Made by a program: the position numbers and the translations under genes. Positions 7,592-14,220 of a stretch of DNA of 17,524 bases are shown here, piece by piece (the stretch's first letter is position 1; each line of letters opens with the position of its first letter). The stretch lies in the NCBI GenBank assembly GCA_013202445.1, contig JABMRW010000122.1, positions 1 to 17,524 on the forward strand, given 5' to 3'. Under the pieces are notes generated by a model. The model was not told the DNA's origin. It ran no database searches and saw nothing but the letters and a program-made list of their open reading frames with translations. The stretch comes from Deltaproteobacteria bacterium (GTDB lineage Bacteria > Chloroflexota > Dehalococcoidia > Dehalococcoidales > BS750m-G39).

Positions 7592-7620
7592 ATGATACGA
7601 CGATAACATCTTAACGTCAA
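7592..7620 (-). promoter_or_regulatory. Promoter of the histidine kinase gene
   Basis: On the minus strand TTGACG (7620 to 7615) and TATCAT (7597 to 7592) are separated by exactly 17 bases, matching the sigma-70 consensus at 5/6 in each box. Transcription would begin near 7585, about ten bases before the ATG at 7575. This position argues against the longer reading frame that begins at 7659. The leader is very short, with only a weak GAGAG as a possible ribosome site. Confidence 0.65.
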
Positions 7621-7652
7621 GGTGAGCAGTTCTATCCGGGCAGGAACCGGCT

Positions 7653-7681
7653 TTGACATCCCGCAGGCATAGGGCTATTAT
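7653..7681 (+). promoter_or_regulatory. Promoter of the response regulator gene
   Basis: TTGACA (7653-7658, perfect) and TATTAT (7676-7681, 5/6) are separated by 17 bases. Transcription would begin near 7688, leaving about 30 bases with GGAG at 7706-7709 before the GTG start at 7718. It faces away from the kinase promoter; the two -35 boxes are 32 bases apart, so a bound regulator in between could affect both. Of the candidate promoters in the window this is the closest to consensus. Confidence 0.7.
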
Positions 7682-7717
7682 TGCCACCAAGGACAAGCTC
7701 CAGGCGGAGATAGGCTG

Positions 7718-8416
7718 GTGAGGCGATTTCGCATACTGGTAGTTGACGACGAAGAACGGATTCTTAACTTCCTCAGCGCCAAGCTAAAGGCCTCAGGCTA
7801 CGAGGTGCTGACCGCCCCTAACGGTGTCATCGGACTGGAGCAGGTTCAAGCTCAAGAACCCGACCTGGTGGTGCTTGACCTCCTCATGCCCAAGATGGAC
7901 GGCCTGGAGATGCTTAAACAGCTGCGCACCTTTTCCCCGGTGCCGGTCATCATACTTACCGCCAAAGGGGCCGATACCGACCGGATTAAGGGGCTGCAAC
8001 TGGGAGCCGACGACTACCTGCCCAAACCCTTCAACCCCGACGAACTGGTAGCCAGGATTGAGGCCATCAGGCGCCGCCTGGAACCCGAAGAAAGGCGTAA
8101 AACCGCCGAAGTCCTTGAACTGGGCAATATAACCGTTGACTTCAGGAAGCGCAACGCGCTGGTCAATGGCCAGGAGAAATACCTCACCCGCACCGAATGG
8201 CTTCTGCTCAGCCAGCTTATCAACAATGCCGGCCGCCTCATGCTCTACGAGGAACTGCTCACCCAGGTATGGGGGCCGGAATACCGTGACGACGTCCAAA
8301 TCCTCAGGACATGGATAAGCCGCCTCAGGAGCAAGCTGGAGAGCGGCCCCAACAGCCCCCCGCTGATTCGCACCGTCCCCAAGACCGGCTACATCATAGA
8401 CCACCCCGCCACCTGA
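7718..8416 (+). CDS. OmpR/PhoB-family response regulator
   Basis: The 232-residue protein has a receiver domain (about 4-118) with acidic pocket D10/D11, phospho-accepting D54 (VVLDLLMPKMDG), T81 and K103 (LPKPF), and a winged-helix DNA-binding domain (about 130-228) with LTRTEWLLL and the recognition-helix region DDVQILRTWISRLRSKL. The start is a GTG with GGAG eight bases upstream. It diverges from the MASE3 kinase, which is the natural partner. Copy 2 of the shared 66-bp element begins only ten bases after its stop codon, and copy 1 lies beyond the kinase gene, so this regulator is the leading candidate to bind both. That link is inferred from position and from the PhoB-like spacing of the half-sites. 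Confidence 0.95.
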   Translation: MRRFRILVVDDEERILNFLSAKLKASGYEVLTAPNGVIGLEQVQAQEPDLVVLDLLMPKMDGLEMLKQLRTFSPVPVIILTAKGADTDRIKGLQLGADDYLPKPFNPDELVARIEAIRRRLEPEERRKTAEVLELGNITVDFRKRNALVNGQEKYLTRTEWLLLSQLINNAGRLMLYEELLTQVWGPEYRDDVQILRTWISRLRSKLESGPNSPPLIRTVPKTGYIIDHPAT

Positions 8417-8426
8417 ACCGCCCCCG

Positions 8427-8492
8427 ATGTCATAATTTTGTAACTTTTTCCCCCCTTATTTTATGACTTCGTTATCGCCCGCACACTATCAT
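8427..8492 (+). promoter_or_regulatory. Shared 66-bp promoter/operator element, copy 2 (zinc-ribbon/copper operon)
   Basis: This is the second copy of the element described at 5614-5679, here on the plus strand and pointing to the zinc-ribbon gene. TGTCATA (8428-8434) and TGTAACT (8439-8445) form an 11-bp-spaced direct pair. TTATGAC (8461-8467) and TTATCGC (8472-8478) form a second. GTCATAA (8429-8435) and TTATGAC (8461-8467) also make a perfect 7-bp inverted repeat around 25 bases. The -10 candidate is TATCAT (8487-8492, 5/6) with a weak ATGACT at -35 (8463-8468, 18-base spacer). About 50 bases of leader precede the ATG at 8550. Confidence 0.75.
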
Positions 8493-8549
8493 TTTAGAGA
8501 CAGTCCTTCTAGTAGACTACGGGCATAAAATATTAAGAGGGCAATAGCT

Positions 8550-8783
8550 ATGAACAAAGGGGGTGGCCCCAAAATGCTGAGGCCAAAGAGTTGTCCCCGA
8601 TGCAAAACGGGTGACGTCGGGGTTGATAAAGACCACCACGGCTGGTACGAGTTCTGCATCCAGTGCGGCTACCTGCGCGACCTTATCGGCGTGATTGAAG
8701 TAGAGACAAAACCGTCTGGCCAGGCCAAGGGGCGTGGGCGAGGTTCCAGAACCTCAGGCAAAGGAAAATCAAAGTATGCTTAA
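8550..8783 (+). CDS. Small zinc-ribbon protein with basic Gly/Arg tail
   Basis: The 77-residue protein holds one zinc ribbon, C15-P-R-C18 and C36-I-Q-C39, with a short DKDHHGWYEF segment between the pairs. The C-terminal 25 residues are rich in Gly, Arg, Lys and Ser (KGRGRGSRTSGKGKSK), which suggests contact with nucleic acid. The family is not recognised and no enzyme motif is seen. AAGAGGG lies nine bases before the ATG; an alternative ATG at 8574 is less well placed. It is the first gene after copy 2 of the shared element, and its last eight bases overlap the start of the DJ-1 gene, so the two are probably co-translated. It could be a small regulator or a metal sensor, but nothing in the sequence proves either. 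Confidence 0.75.
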   Translation: MNKGGGPKMLRPKSCPRCKTGDVGVDKDHHGWYEFCIQCGYLRDLIGVIEVETKPSGQAKGRGRGSRTSGKGKSKYA

Positions 8784-9297
8784 CGGGAAGCGGATTGCCA
8801 TTCTGGCCGAAGAGGACTTTGAGGACTCCGAGCTTATCGTGCCGATGTGGGGCATGAAAAACGCCGGCGCCAAGGTATTGATTATAGGCAGCGGCTCCAA
8901 GGAAATTTACCAGGGCAAAAGGGGCAGCGTGGCCATAAGGGTCGATACCACCGCCGATAAGGTCAGGGCGGAAGACCTTGACGCCATCATCATACCCGGC
9001 GGCCGTGCCCCGGCCAAGATGCGTAAATATAAATCTATGGTAAACTTAATTAAAAAGGCGGATGAGCTGGGCAAGATAATAGCGGCTGTCTGCCACGGCC
9101 CGCAGCTACTGGCCGCCGCCGGCATAGTCAAGGGACGCCGTCTCACCTCCTGGCCCTCGGTAGCCGCCGAACTCAAAGATGCCGGCGCCGAATGGGTCGA
9201 TGAAGCGGTCGTCCGCAACGGCAATCTCATCACCTCGCGCAAGCCCGCCGACCTGCCCAGGTTCAATAAAGCCATAATTGAAGCCCTGCGGGACTAA
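8776..9297 (+). CDS. DJ-1/PfpI family protein
   Basis: This 173-residue single-domain protein of the DJ-1/PfpI superfamily has the nucleophile elbow AAVCHGPQLL with Cys106, the acidic start EEDFEDSEL and the IIIPGGRAP loop. Members act as protein/nucleotide deglycases, chaperones or intracellular peptidases in stressed cells; the exact activity cannot be assigned. The frame opens at 8734, but homology begins at MLNGKRIAILAEEDFED and AAAGGA lies nine bases before the ATG at 8776, so that start is used. It overlaps the zinc-ribbon gene by eight bases and is followed four bases later by the copper ATPase. No signal peptide is present, so it is cytoplasmic. Confidence 0.92.
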   Translation: MLNGKRIAILAEEDFEDSELIVPMWGMKNAGAKVLIIGSGSKEIYQGKRGSVAIRVDTTADKVRAEDLDAIIIPGGRAPAKMRKYKSMVNLIKKADELGKIIAAVCHGPQLLAAAGIVKGRRLTSWPSVAAELKDAGAEWVDEAVVRNGNLITSRKPADLPRFNKAIIEALRD

Positions 9298-9301
9298 TTA
9301 A

Positions 9302-11779
9302 ATGGCCAGTAAATCAAGCACCAGGAAAGCTAAAAAGGCTCATATCCCCATAACCGGCATGACCTGCGCCACCTGTGCCGCCACCATCCAGAAGGGTCTG
9401 TCCCGGATGCCGGGCGTAGAGCGGGCCGAGGTCAATTTTGCCTCCGAGAAGGCTTCAATAGAATACGACCCCGCCCGGGTAACCCTCTCCAAAGTCAAAA
9501 ACGCAATCTCCCAGCTGGGCTACGGGGCAGCTACCAGAAAGTCTATCTTCCCGGTAAGCGGCATGACCTGCACCTCCTGCGTCAGCCGCGTTGAGCAGGC
9601 GCTATCGGGCGTGCCTGGGGTAATATCGGTCAATGTCAACCTGGCTTCGGAGAAAGCCACCGTAGAGTATATTGAGGGGACAGAGCCGGCCGACCTGCGG
9701 CGGGCGGTAAAAGAGGCCGGCTACGAGCTGGGCGCGGAAGCGGAAACGCTGGAAGACGTCACCACCGCCTCCCAGCGAGACACCAGGAACATAAGAAACC
9801 GGTTTATCGTCGCCGCCGTCCTGGCCGCCGCCATCATGGCCCTGATGTGGACGCCTTCTTTTGCGGGCAAGCCTTACCTACTCTGGGCGCTGGCGACACC
9901 GGTTCAGTTCTGGGCGGGCTGGCGGTTCTACCGGGGGGCCTGGGGGGCGCTCCGGCACCGAACCGCCGACATGAACACCCTGATTGCCGTCGGCACCTCG
10001 GCCGCCTATTTCTACAGCCTGGTCGCTGTCATCGCCCCCGGGCTTTTCGCCGCCGGCGGGCTGGAGGTCCACCTGTACTTTGATACCTCGGCCATGATTA
10101 TCACCCTGATTCTGCTCGGCCGTTTCCTGGAAGCCAGGGCCAAAGGCCAGACCTCGGCGGCGATAAAGAAGCTCATCGGCCTGCAGCCGAAGACCGCCCT
10201 GATTATCCGCGATGGCAAAGAGATAGAAATCCCCATTGAGGATGTCCAGCTCGGCGACCTTATCCTGGTGCGGCCGGGAGAGCGCGTGCCCGTGGACGGC
10301 ATTATCCGTCAGGGGTACTCCAGTGTTGACGAATCTATGATTACCGGCGAGAGCCTGCCGGTGGAAAAAACGGTCGGCGACGGGGTTATCGGCGCCACCA
10401 TCAACAAGACCGGCAGCTTCCGCTTCGAGGCGACCAAAGTAGGCAAGAATACCACCCTGGCCCGGATTATCCGGCTGGTGGAGGAGGCGCAGGGAAGCAA
10501 GGCGCCTGTCCAGCGCCTTGCCGATGTTATCGCCAGCTACTTCGTGCCCATAGTCATCGGTATCGCCATCATCACTTTTATCACCTGGTATTTGGTGGGA
10601 CCAACCCCCGCCCTGACCTATGCCTTGCTTAACTTTGTCGCCGTGCTCATCATCGCCTGCCCCTGCGCGCTGGGGCTGGCCACACCGACAGCTATCATGG
10701 TCGGCACCGGCCGGGGCGCCGAGCACGGCATACTCATCAAGAGCGCCGGTGCCCTGGAGAGGTCTCACCAGATAGACACGGTGCTGCTGGATAAAACCGG
10801 CACCCTGACCCGGGGCGAACCCAAAGTAACCGATATTTTAGCTATCCCCGGCTCCTCCCCGGAAGAAGTCCTCCAGCTGGCGGCCTCGGCGGAACACGGC
10901 TCGGAGCATCCCCTGGGTGAGGCTATAGTCAGAGCCGCCAAAGAGAAAAAGCTTAAGCTGCTGCCCGCCTCGGACTTTAACGCTATACCGGGAAAGGGAG
11001 TCAGGGCGTCAGTGGCCGGCAAAAAGCTGCTTTTAGGCAACCTTAAATTCATCGAGGACAAGGGACTCTCCCTGAACGGACTGGGAATAGAAGCCGAGCG
11101 CCTTAGGGAAAAGGGCAAGACGGTAATGTTCCTGGGCGCGGACAGCCGGGTAATGGGCATTATCGCCCTGGCTGACACCCTCAAGCCCAATGCCAGGAAA
11201 GCGCTGGCCAAGCTCCACAAGATGGGTATTGAGACAGTTATGATTACCGGGGACAACCGGCGCACCGCCGAGGCGATTGCTCATGAGGTGGGCATCGACC
11301 GGGTGCTGGCCGAGGTACTTCCCGAAAAGAAGTCCCGGGAGGTTAAAAAACTGCAGAAAAAGGGACGGGTGGTGGCTATGGTGGGCGATGGCATTAACGA
11401 TGCCCCGGCCCTGGCTCAGGCGGATGTAGGCATTGCCATCGGCACCGGCACCGACGTGGCTATGGAAACGGGTGACATTACCCTGATCAGCGGTGATTTA
11501 GAAGGGATTGCCACCGCCATATCTTTAAGCAAAAGCACCATGCGCACCATTAAGCAGAACCTCTTCTGGGCCTTTGCCTACAATACCGCCCTTATCCCGG
11601 TAGCCGCCGGAGTGTTATACCTGGCTTTCGGCACCAGCGGCGTTCCTTCGGGGCTTAACTTCATACTGGGCGAGTATGGTTTTCTCAACCCAATCCTGGC
11701 GGCGGCCGCCATGGCCGCCAGCTCTATTACCGTGGTCTCTAACTCGCTGCGCTTAAAGAGGTTTAAGCCAGCCCGATAA
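9302..11779 (+). CDS. copA: Copper-exporting P1B-type ATPase with two HMA domains
   Basis: The 825-residue ATPase exports monovalent copper (or silver) across the cytoplasmic membrane. Two heavy-metal domains carry GMTCATC (C22/C25) and GMTCTSC (C90/C93). The transport site is C453-P-C455. The catalytic core has the phosphorylated D497 in DKTGT, the SEHPLG motif for nucleotide binding, TGES in the actuator domain, and the hinge GDGINDAP near 695-702. The CPC site and the two CxxC domains place it in the Cu+ subgroup (P1B-1). Length and domain order are normal. It starts four bases after the DJ-1 gene with only a weak ribosome site (GGGA), which suggests coupled translation. A YHS protein follows 26 bases later. 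Confidence 0.95.
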   Translation: MASKSSTRKAKKAHIPITGMTCATCAATIQKGLSRMPGVERAEVNFASEKASIEYDPARVTLSKVKNAISQLGYGAATRKSIFPVSGMTCTSCVSRVEQALSGVPGVISVNVNLASEKATVEYIEGTEPADLRRAVKEAGYELGAEAETLEDVTTASQRDTRNIRNRFIVAAVLAAAIMALMWTPSFAGKPYLLWALATPVQFWAGWRFYRGAWGALRHRTADMNTLIAVGTSAAYFYSLVAVIAPGLFAAGGLEVHLYFDTSAMIITLILLGRFLEARAKGQTSAAIKKLIGLQPKTALIIRDGKEIEIPIEDVQLGDLILVRPGERVPVDGIIRQGYSSVDESMITGESLPVEKTVGDGVIGATINKTGSFRFEATKVGKNTTLARIIRLVEEAQGSKAPVQRLADVIASYFVPIVIGIAIITFITWYLVGPTPALTYALLNFVAVLIIACPCALGLATPTAIMVGTGRGAEHGILIKSAGALERSHQIDTVLLDKTGTLTRGEPKVTDILAIPGSSPEEVLQLAASAEHGSEHPLGEAIVRAAKEKKLKLLPASDFNAIPGKGVRASVAGKKLLLGNLKFIEDKGLSLNGLGIEAERLREKGKTVMFLGADSRVMGIIALADTLKPNARKALAKLHKMGIETVMITGDNRRTAEAIAHEVGIDRVLAEVLPEKKSREVKKLQKKGRVVAMVGDGINDAPALAQADVGIAIGTGTDVAMETGDITLISGDLEGIATAISLSKSTMRTIKQNLFWAFAYNTALIPVAAGVLYLAFGTSGVPSGLNFILGEYGFLNPILAAAAMAASSITVVSNSLRLKRFKPAR

Positions 11780-11805
11780 AGCAAACTAAGCAAAGGAGGT
11801 GTCCG

Positions 11806-11958
11806 ATGGCTATTGACCCCGTTTGCAAGATGACGGTCGACGAGAAGAAGTCAGCCGCCACCTCGGAGTACAAGGGCAAGAAATACTACTTTTGCGCCGC
11901 GGGCTGTAAGAAAGCCTTCGACCAGAACCCCGAGAAATACCTGGCCAGGAAAAACTAA
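11806..11958 (+). CDS. YHS-domain protein (small metal-binding protein)
   Basis: This 50-residue reading frame is preceded by an excellent ribosome site (AAAGGAGGT, 11792-11800). The protein consists of a single YHS (TRASH-like) domain: DPVCKM at the N-terminus (Cys7) and YYFCAAGCKKAF with C30 and C34, ending in NPEKYL. Such domains are often fused to, or encoded beside, copper and heavy-metal ATPases and are thought to bind the metal. Its position directly after the CopA-type ATPase fits a role as a copper-binding or sensing accessory. The stop is 12 bases before the next gene. Confidence 0.88.
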   Translation: MAIDPVCKMTVDEKKSAATSEYKGKKYYFCAAGCKKAFDQNPEKYLARKN

Positions 11959-11970
11959 AAAGGAGGAATA

Positions 11971-12432
11971 ATGAACAGAAAAGTAAGTATCCTGGGCCTG
12001 GTGGTGATTATCTTCGGCATTATCGCCCTGGCCATGGGCATAGTCTTTGTCCAGCAGGGCTTTGAGAGAGAGGCCTGGCTGGCACAGACGATGGCCAGTG
12101 AACAGATAGCCCTACCTGACGGCTCCGGCACTATCGTTGATAGTTCGGCACTGGCCGAAGCCGCCGGCGACATGGTCAGGGAGCACCGGCACGGCATTGC
12201 CCCAACTTATGGCGACCTGCTGGGAGGGGAGAATTTTAATCCCACCGACCCCGCCCAGCTGACTTACGCCCAGGCGATGAACATCGAAAACTACCTGTAC
12301 CTGGCGGTCACCGCCTTCGGCGTCTTCATCGTGGTCAAGGCGGCCGGCGCTTTCATGATAGTGATGGGGCTGGCCCTCGGCGTCACCGGCTATTCGCTGT
12401 GGAGCCTGGGCCGAGCCTTTGCCATAAAATAA
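11971..12432 (+). CDS. Membrane protein of unknown function
   Basis: The 153-residue protein has one N-terminal transmembrane helix (about 7-28), a hydrophilic loop of some 80 residues (29-107) and two closely spaced helices (about 108-122 and 126-146). The loop contains several His and acidic residues around REHRHGIAP. No known domain is recognised. AGGAGG stands four bases before the ATG, so translation should be strong. It lies between the YHS protein and the DPSL ferritin, so a role in metal or redox handling is possible but not shown. Confidence 0.75.
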   Translation: MNRKVSILGLVVIIFGIIALAMGIVFVQQGFEREAWLAQTMASEQIALPDGSGTIVDSSALAEAAGDMVREHRHGIAPTYGDLLGGENFNPTDPAQLTYAQAMNIENYLYLAVTAFGVFIVVKAAGAFMIVMGLALGVTGYSLWSLGRAFAIK

Positions 12433-12524
12433 GGGAAAAGCAAAGGGGGTGATGCCCTTGTGAAACAACCGGAGACAAAAAATACTCAATCAAAAAATAT
12501 AAAAATAACCAAAGGAGGAAAACC

Positions 12525-13076
12525 ATGGCTAAAGTAGCCCGAGAAATGGTGGAGATGACCGGCGTAGACGTCGACGAGCTTATCGAGCTCCTGGTCACCA
12601 ACGCCGCCGCCGAACTGACCACTTATTACTACTACACCATCCTGCGAGCCAACCTTATCGGACTCGACGGCGAGACGATAAAGGAAATAGCCGAGACCGC
12701 CCGCATCGAAGACCGCAACCACTTTGAGGCAATTATCCCCCGCATCTACGAGCTGGGCGGCAAACTGCCGGAGAGCATGGTTGATTTTCACAACATGTCG
12801 GCCTGCCCGCCGGCCAGCCTGCCCAAGAAAGCCAACGACGTCCAGGCGCTGCTGAAGGTGCTGGTAGAGGCGGAACGGTGCGCCGTCAGGGGATACACCC
12901 ACGTCTGTAACCTTACCGCGGGCAAAGACCACCGCACCTACGATTTAGCCCAGTCTATTCTCAACGAAGAGATTGAGCACGAATCTTGGTTCTCCGAGTT
13001 CCTGGGCGAGGGTCCCTCCGGCCACTTCCTGCGCCGCGGCGATACCTCCCCCTTCGTCTCCAAGTTCTTGAAATAA
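12525..13076 (+). CDS. DPS-like ferritin (DPSL/thioferritin type)
   Basis: The 183-residue ferritin-like protein has the ligand pattern of the bacterioferritin-like diiron site of DPSL proteins: E30 in AAELTTYYYY, the EDRNHFE segment (E62, H66), a glutamate in EAERC (E115/E117) and E149-x-x-H152 in NEEIEHESW. Cys119 and Cys128 form a closely spaced pair next to these ligands, as in the thioferritins described from archaea and some bacteria. DPSL cages use peroxide to oxidise iron and protect DNA (family knowledge). AAAGGAGG lies six bases before the ATG. The gene is separated by 92 bases from the membrane protein before it, so it may have its own promoter in that A-rich stretch. A terminator-like hairpin follows. 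Confidence 0.85.
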   Translation: MAKVAREMVEMTGVDVDELIELLVTNAAAELTTYYYYTILRANLIGLDGETIKEIAETARIEDRNHFEAIIPRIYELGGKLPESMVDFHNMSACPPASLPKKANDVQALLKVLVEAERCAVRGYTHVCNLTAGKDHRTYDLAQSILNEEIEHESWFSEFLGEGPSGHFLRRGDTSPFVSKFLK

Positions 13077-13099
13077 CCGCACCATGGTGTATCATAGTG

Positions 13100-13135
13100 G
13101 GGAGGCTCGGGGCTAATACCAGCCTCCCAAAATTT
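13100..13135 (+). terminator. Probable intrinsic terminator after the DPSL ferritin gene
   Basis: GGGAGGCT (13100-13107) and AGCCTCCC (13121-13128) form a perfect 8-bp GC-rich stem around a 13-base loop, followed by AAAATTTTA. The short T run makes it a moderate rather than strong terminator. It could also act as an attenuator for the ZIP transporter gene, which starts 26 bases after the stem. A 10-bp palindrome, CACCATGGTG, lies just before it at 13080-13089. Confidence 0.5.
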
Positions 13136-13153
13136 TAGGCAACCGGGGCAGGA

Positions 13154-13969
13154 ATGGAAACTGGCTTCTTTCAAAACCTTCCACCGGTCATGCAGGCGCT
13201 GCTGGCAACCTGCTTCACCTGGGCGATGACGGCCGTAGGGGCTGCCACCGTATTTACCTCCAGGGACATAAGCCGGCGGGTCCTGGACGCCATGCTCGGC
13301 TTTACCGCGGGTGTTATGATTGCCGCCAGCTACTGGTCCCTGCTGGCACCTGCCATCGCCATGTCCCAGGGCAAGGCCATCCCGGCCTGGGTGCCGGCGG
13401 TAGCCGGCTTCTTACTGGGCGGTATCTTCCTGCGCGGCATTGACAGGATACTGCCCCACCTCCACCTCAGCTTCCCCATTGAGGAAGCTGAGGGAGTCAA
13501 GACGGGCTGGCGGCGGAGCACCCTGCTGGTTATGGCCATCACCATGCACAACATCCCCGAGGGGCTGGCGGTGGGGGTAGCCTTCGGGGCTCTGGCCGCC
13601 GGGTTACCCTCGGCAACTCTGGGCGCCGCTATCGCCCTGGCCATCGGCATCGGCATTCAAAACTTACCCGAGGGGATGGCCGTCTCCCTGCCCCTTCGCC
13701 GTGATGGTATGTCCCGCGGCAGAAGCTTCTTTTACGGGCAGCTATCGGCCATTGTTGAACCCATCGCCGGTGTTATCGGCGCCGCCGCCGTTATCATTGC
13801 CCAGCCCATCCTGCCCTACGCGCTGTCTTTTGCCGCCGGCGCCATGATATTCGTCGTCATCGAGGAGGTCATCCCGGAAGCCCAGCGCGGCGGCAACACC
13901 GATTTAGCCACCGCCGGCGGCATGATCGGCTTTGCCGTCATGATGCTGCTTGATGTCGCCTTCGGCTAA
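13154..13969 (+). CDS. ZIP-family divalent metal transporter
   Basis: This 271-residue membrane protein has about eight helices. The two signature metal-site helices are visible: TMHNIPEGLAVG (H132, N133, E136) and IQNLPEGMAVS (N170, E173). A short variable loop with His residues (PHLHLSF, 101-107) lies between helices 3 and 4, as in ZupT/GufA-type members. ZIP proteins bring zinc, iron or manganese into the cytoplasm; the sequence does not tell which. The product would supply metal for the SOD and ferritins nearby. A GGGGCAGG stretch lies directly before the ATG. It follows the probable terminator at 13100-13135 and precedes the cytochrome b5-like gene by 19 bases. Confidence 0.9.
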   Translation: METGFFQNLPPVMQALLATCFTWAMTAVGAATVFTSRDISRRVLDAMLGFTAGVMIAASYWSLLAPAIAMSQGKAIPAWVPAVAGFLLGGIFLRGIDRILPHLHLSFPIEEAEGVKTGWRRSTLLVMAITMHNIPEGLAVGVAFGALAAGLPSATLGAAIALAIGIGIQNLPEGMAVSLPLRRDGMSRGRSFFYGQLSAIVEPIAGVIGAAAVIIAQPILPYALSFAAGAMIFVVIEEVIPEAQRGGNTDLATAGGMIGFAVMMLLDVAFG

Positions 13970-13988
13970 TAACAAATCGGGCACCGCA

Positions 13989-14219
13989 ATGAGAGTATTC
14001 ACCGGGGAAGAGCTAAAGAAGTATAACGGAAGTAAAGGCGTCTCCTATATCGCCTATGCCGGCAAGGTCTATGACGTTTCAAAAAGCTTTCAATGGAAGA
14101 AAGGCGTCCACCAGATAAGACATCACGCCGGCCGTGACTTAACCCGTGCCCTGAAACAGGCCCCCCACCACCCCGATTTACTCTTTAAGTTCCCCGTGGT
14201 CGGCAAACTGGCCGACTAG
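13989..14219 (+). CDS. Cytochrome b5-like heme-binding domain protein
   Basis: The 76-residue protein is a free-standing cytochrome b5-like domain. It opens with FTGEELKKYNG and AYAGKVYDVS, as this fold does. The first heme-ligand region is HHAGRDLT (H45/H46) and the second PHHPDLL (H60/H61). There is no signal peptide or membrane helix, so it is probably a soluble cytoplasmic electron carrier or heme/steroid binder of the short prokaryotic type. The frame extends to 13950 inside the ZIP gene, but homology starts at MRVFTGEEL, so 13989 is preferred; no clear ribosome site is visible. It converges on the ABC permease with a single base between the stop codons. Confidence 0.85.
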   Translation: MRVFTGEELKKYNGSKGVSYIAYAGKVYDVSKSFQWKKGVHQIRHHAGRDLTRALKQAPHHPDLLFKFPVVGKLAD

Positions 14220-14220
14220 C

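Noticed and set aside
7653..7681. Kinase start at 7659
   Set aside because: That ATG lies within the regulator's promoter and upstream of the kinase's own -35 box, and the extra 28 residues precede the MASE3 domain without homology.
7793..8404. Long open frame (203 codons) antisense to the response regulator
   Set aside because: It is a codon-bias shadow of the receiver/winged-helix gene, with no ribosome site and low-complexity composition.
5614..8492. The two 66-bp copies as terminal inverted repeats of a transposon
   Set aside because: There is no transposase between them, the enclosed genes are a normal two-component pair, and each copy sits at promoter distance from a gene with a -10-like end. 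Regulatory duplication explains this better.
9878..10768. Long open frame (296 codons) antisense to the copper ATPase
   Set aside because: The opposite strand encodes clear ATPase motifs throughout, and the antisense product is Gly/Asp/Gln-rich with no recognisable domain.
12461..12538. 25-codon frame starting GTG at 12461 with a GGGGG run upstream
   Set aside because: It is very short, Lys/Asn-rich from an A-rich spacer, and overlaps the ribosome site and start of the ferritin gene in another frame; no sign of selection as protein.
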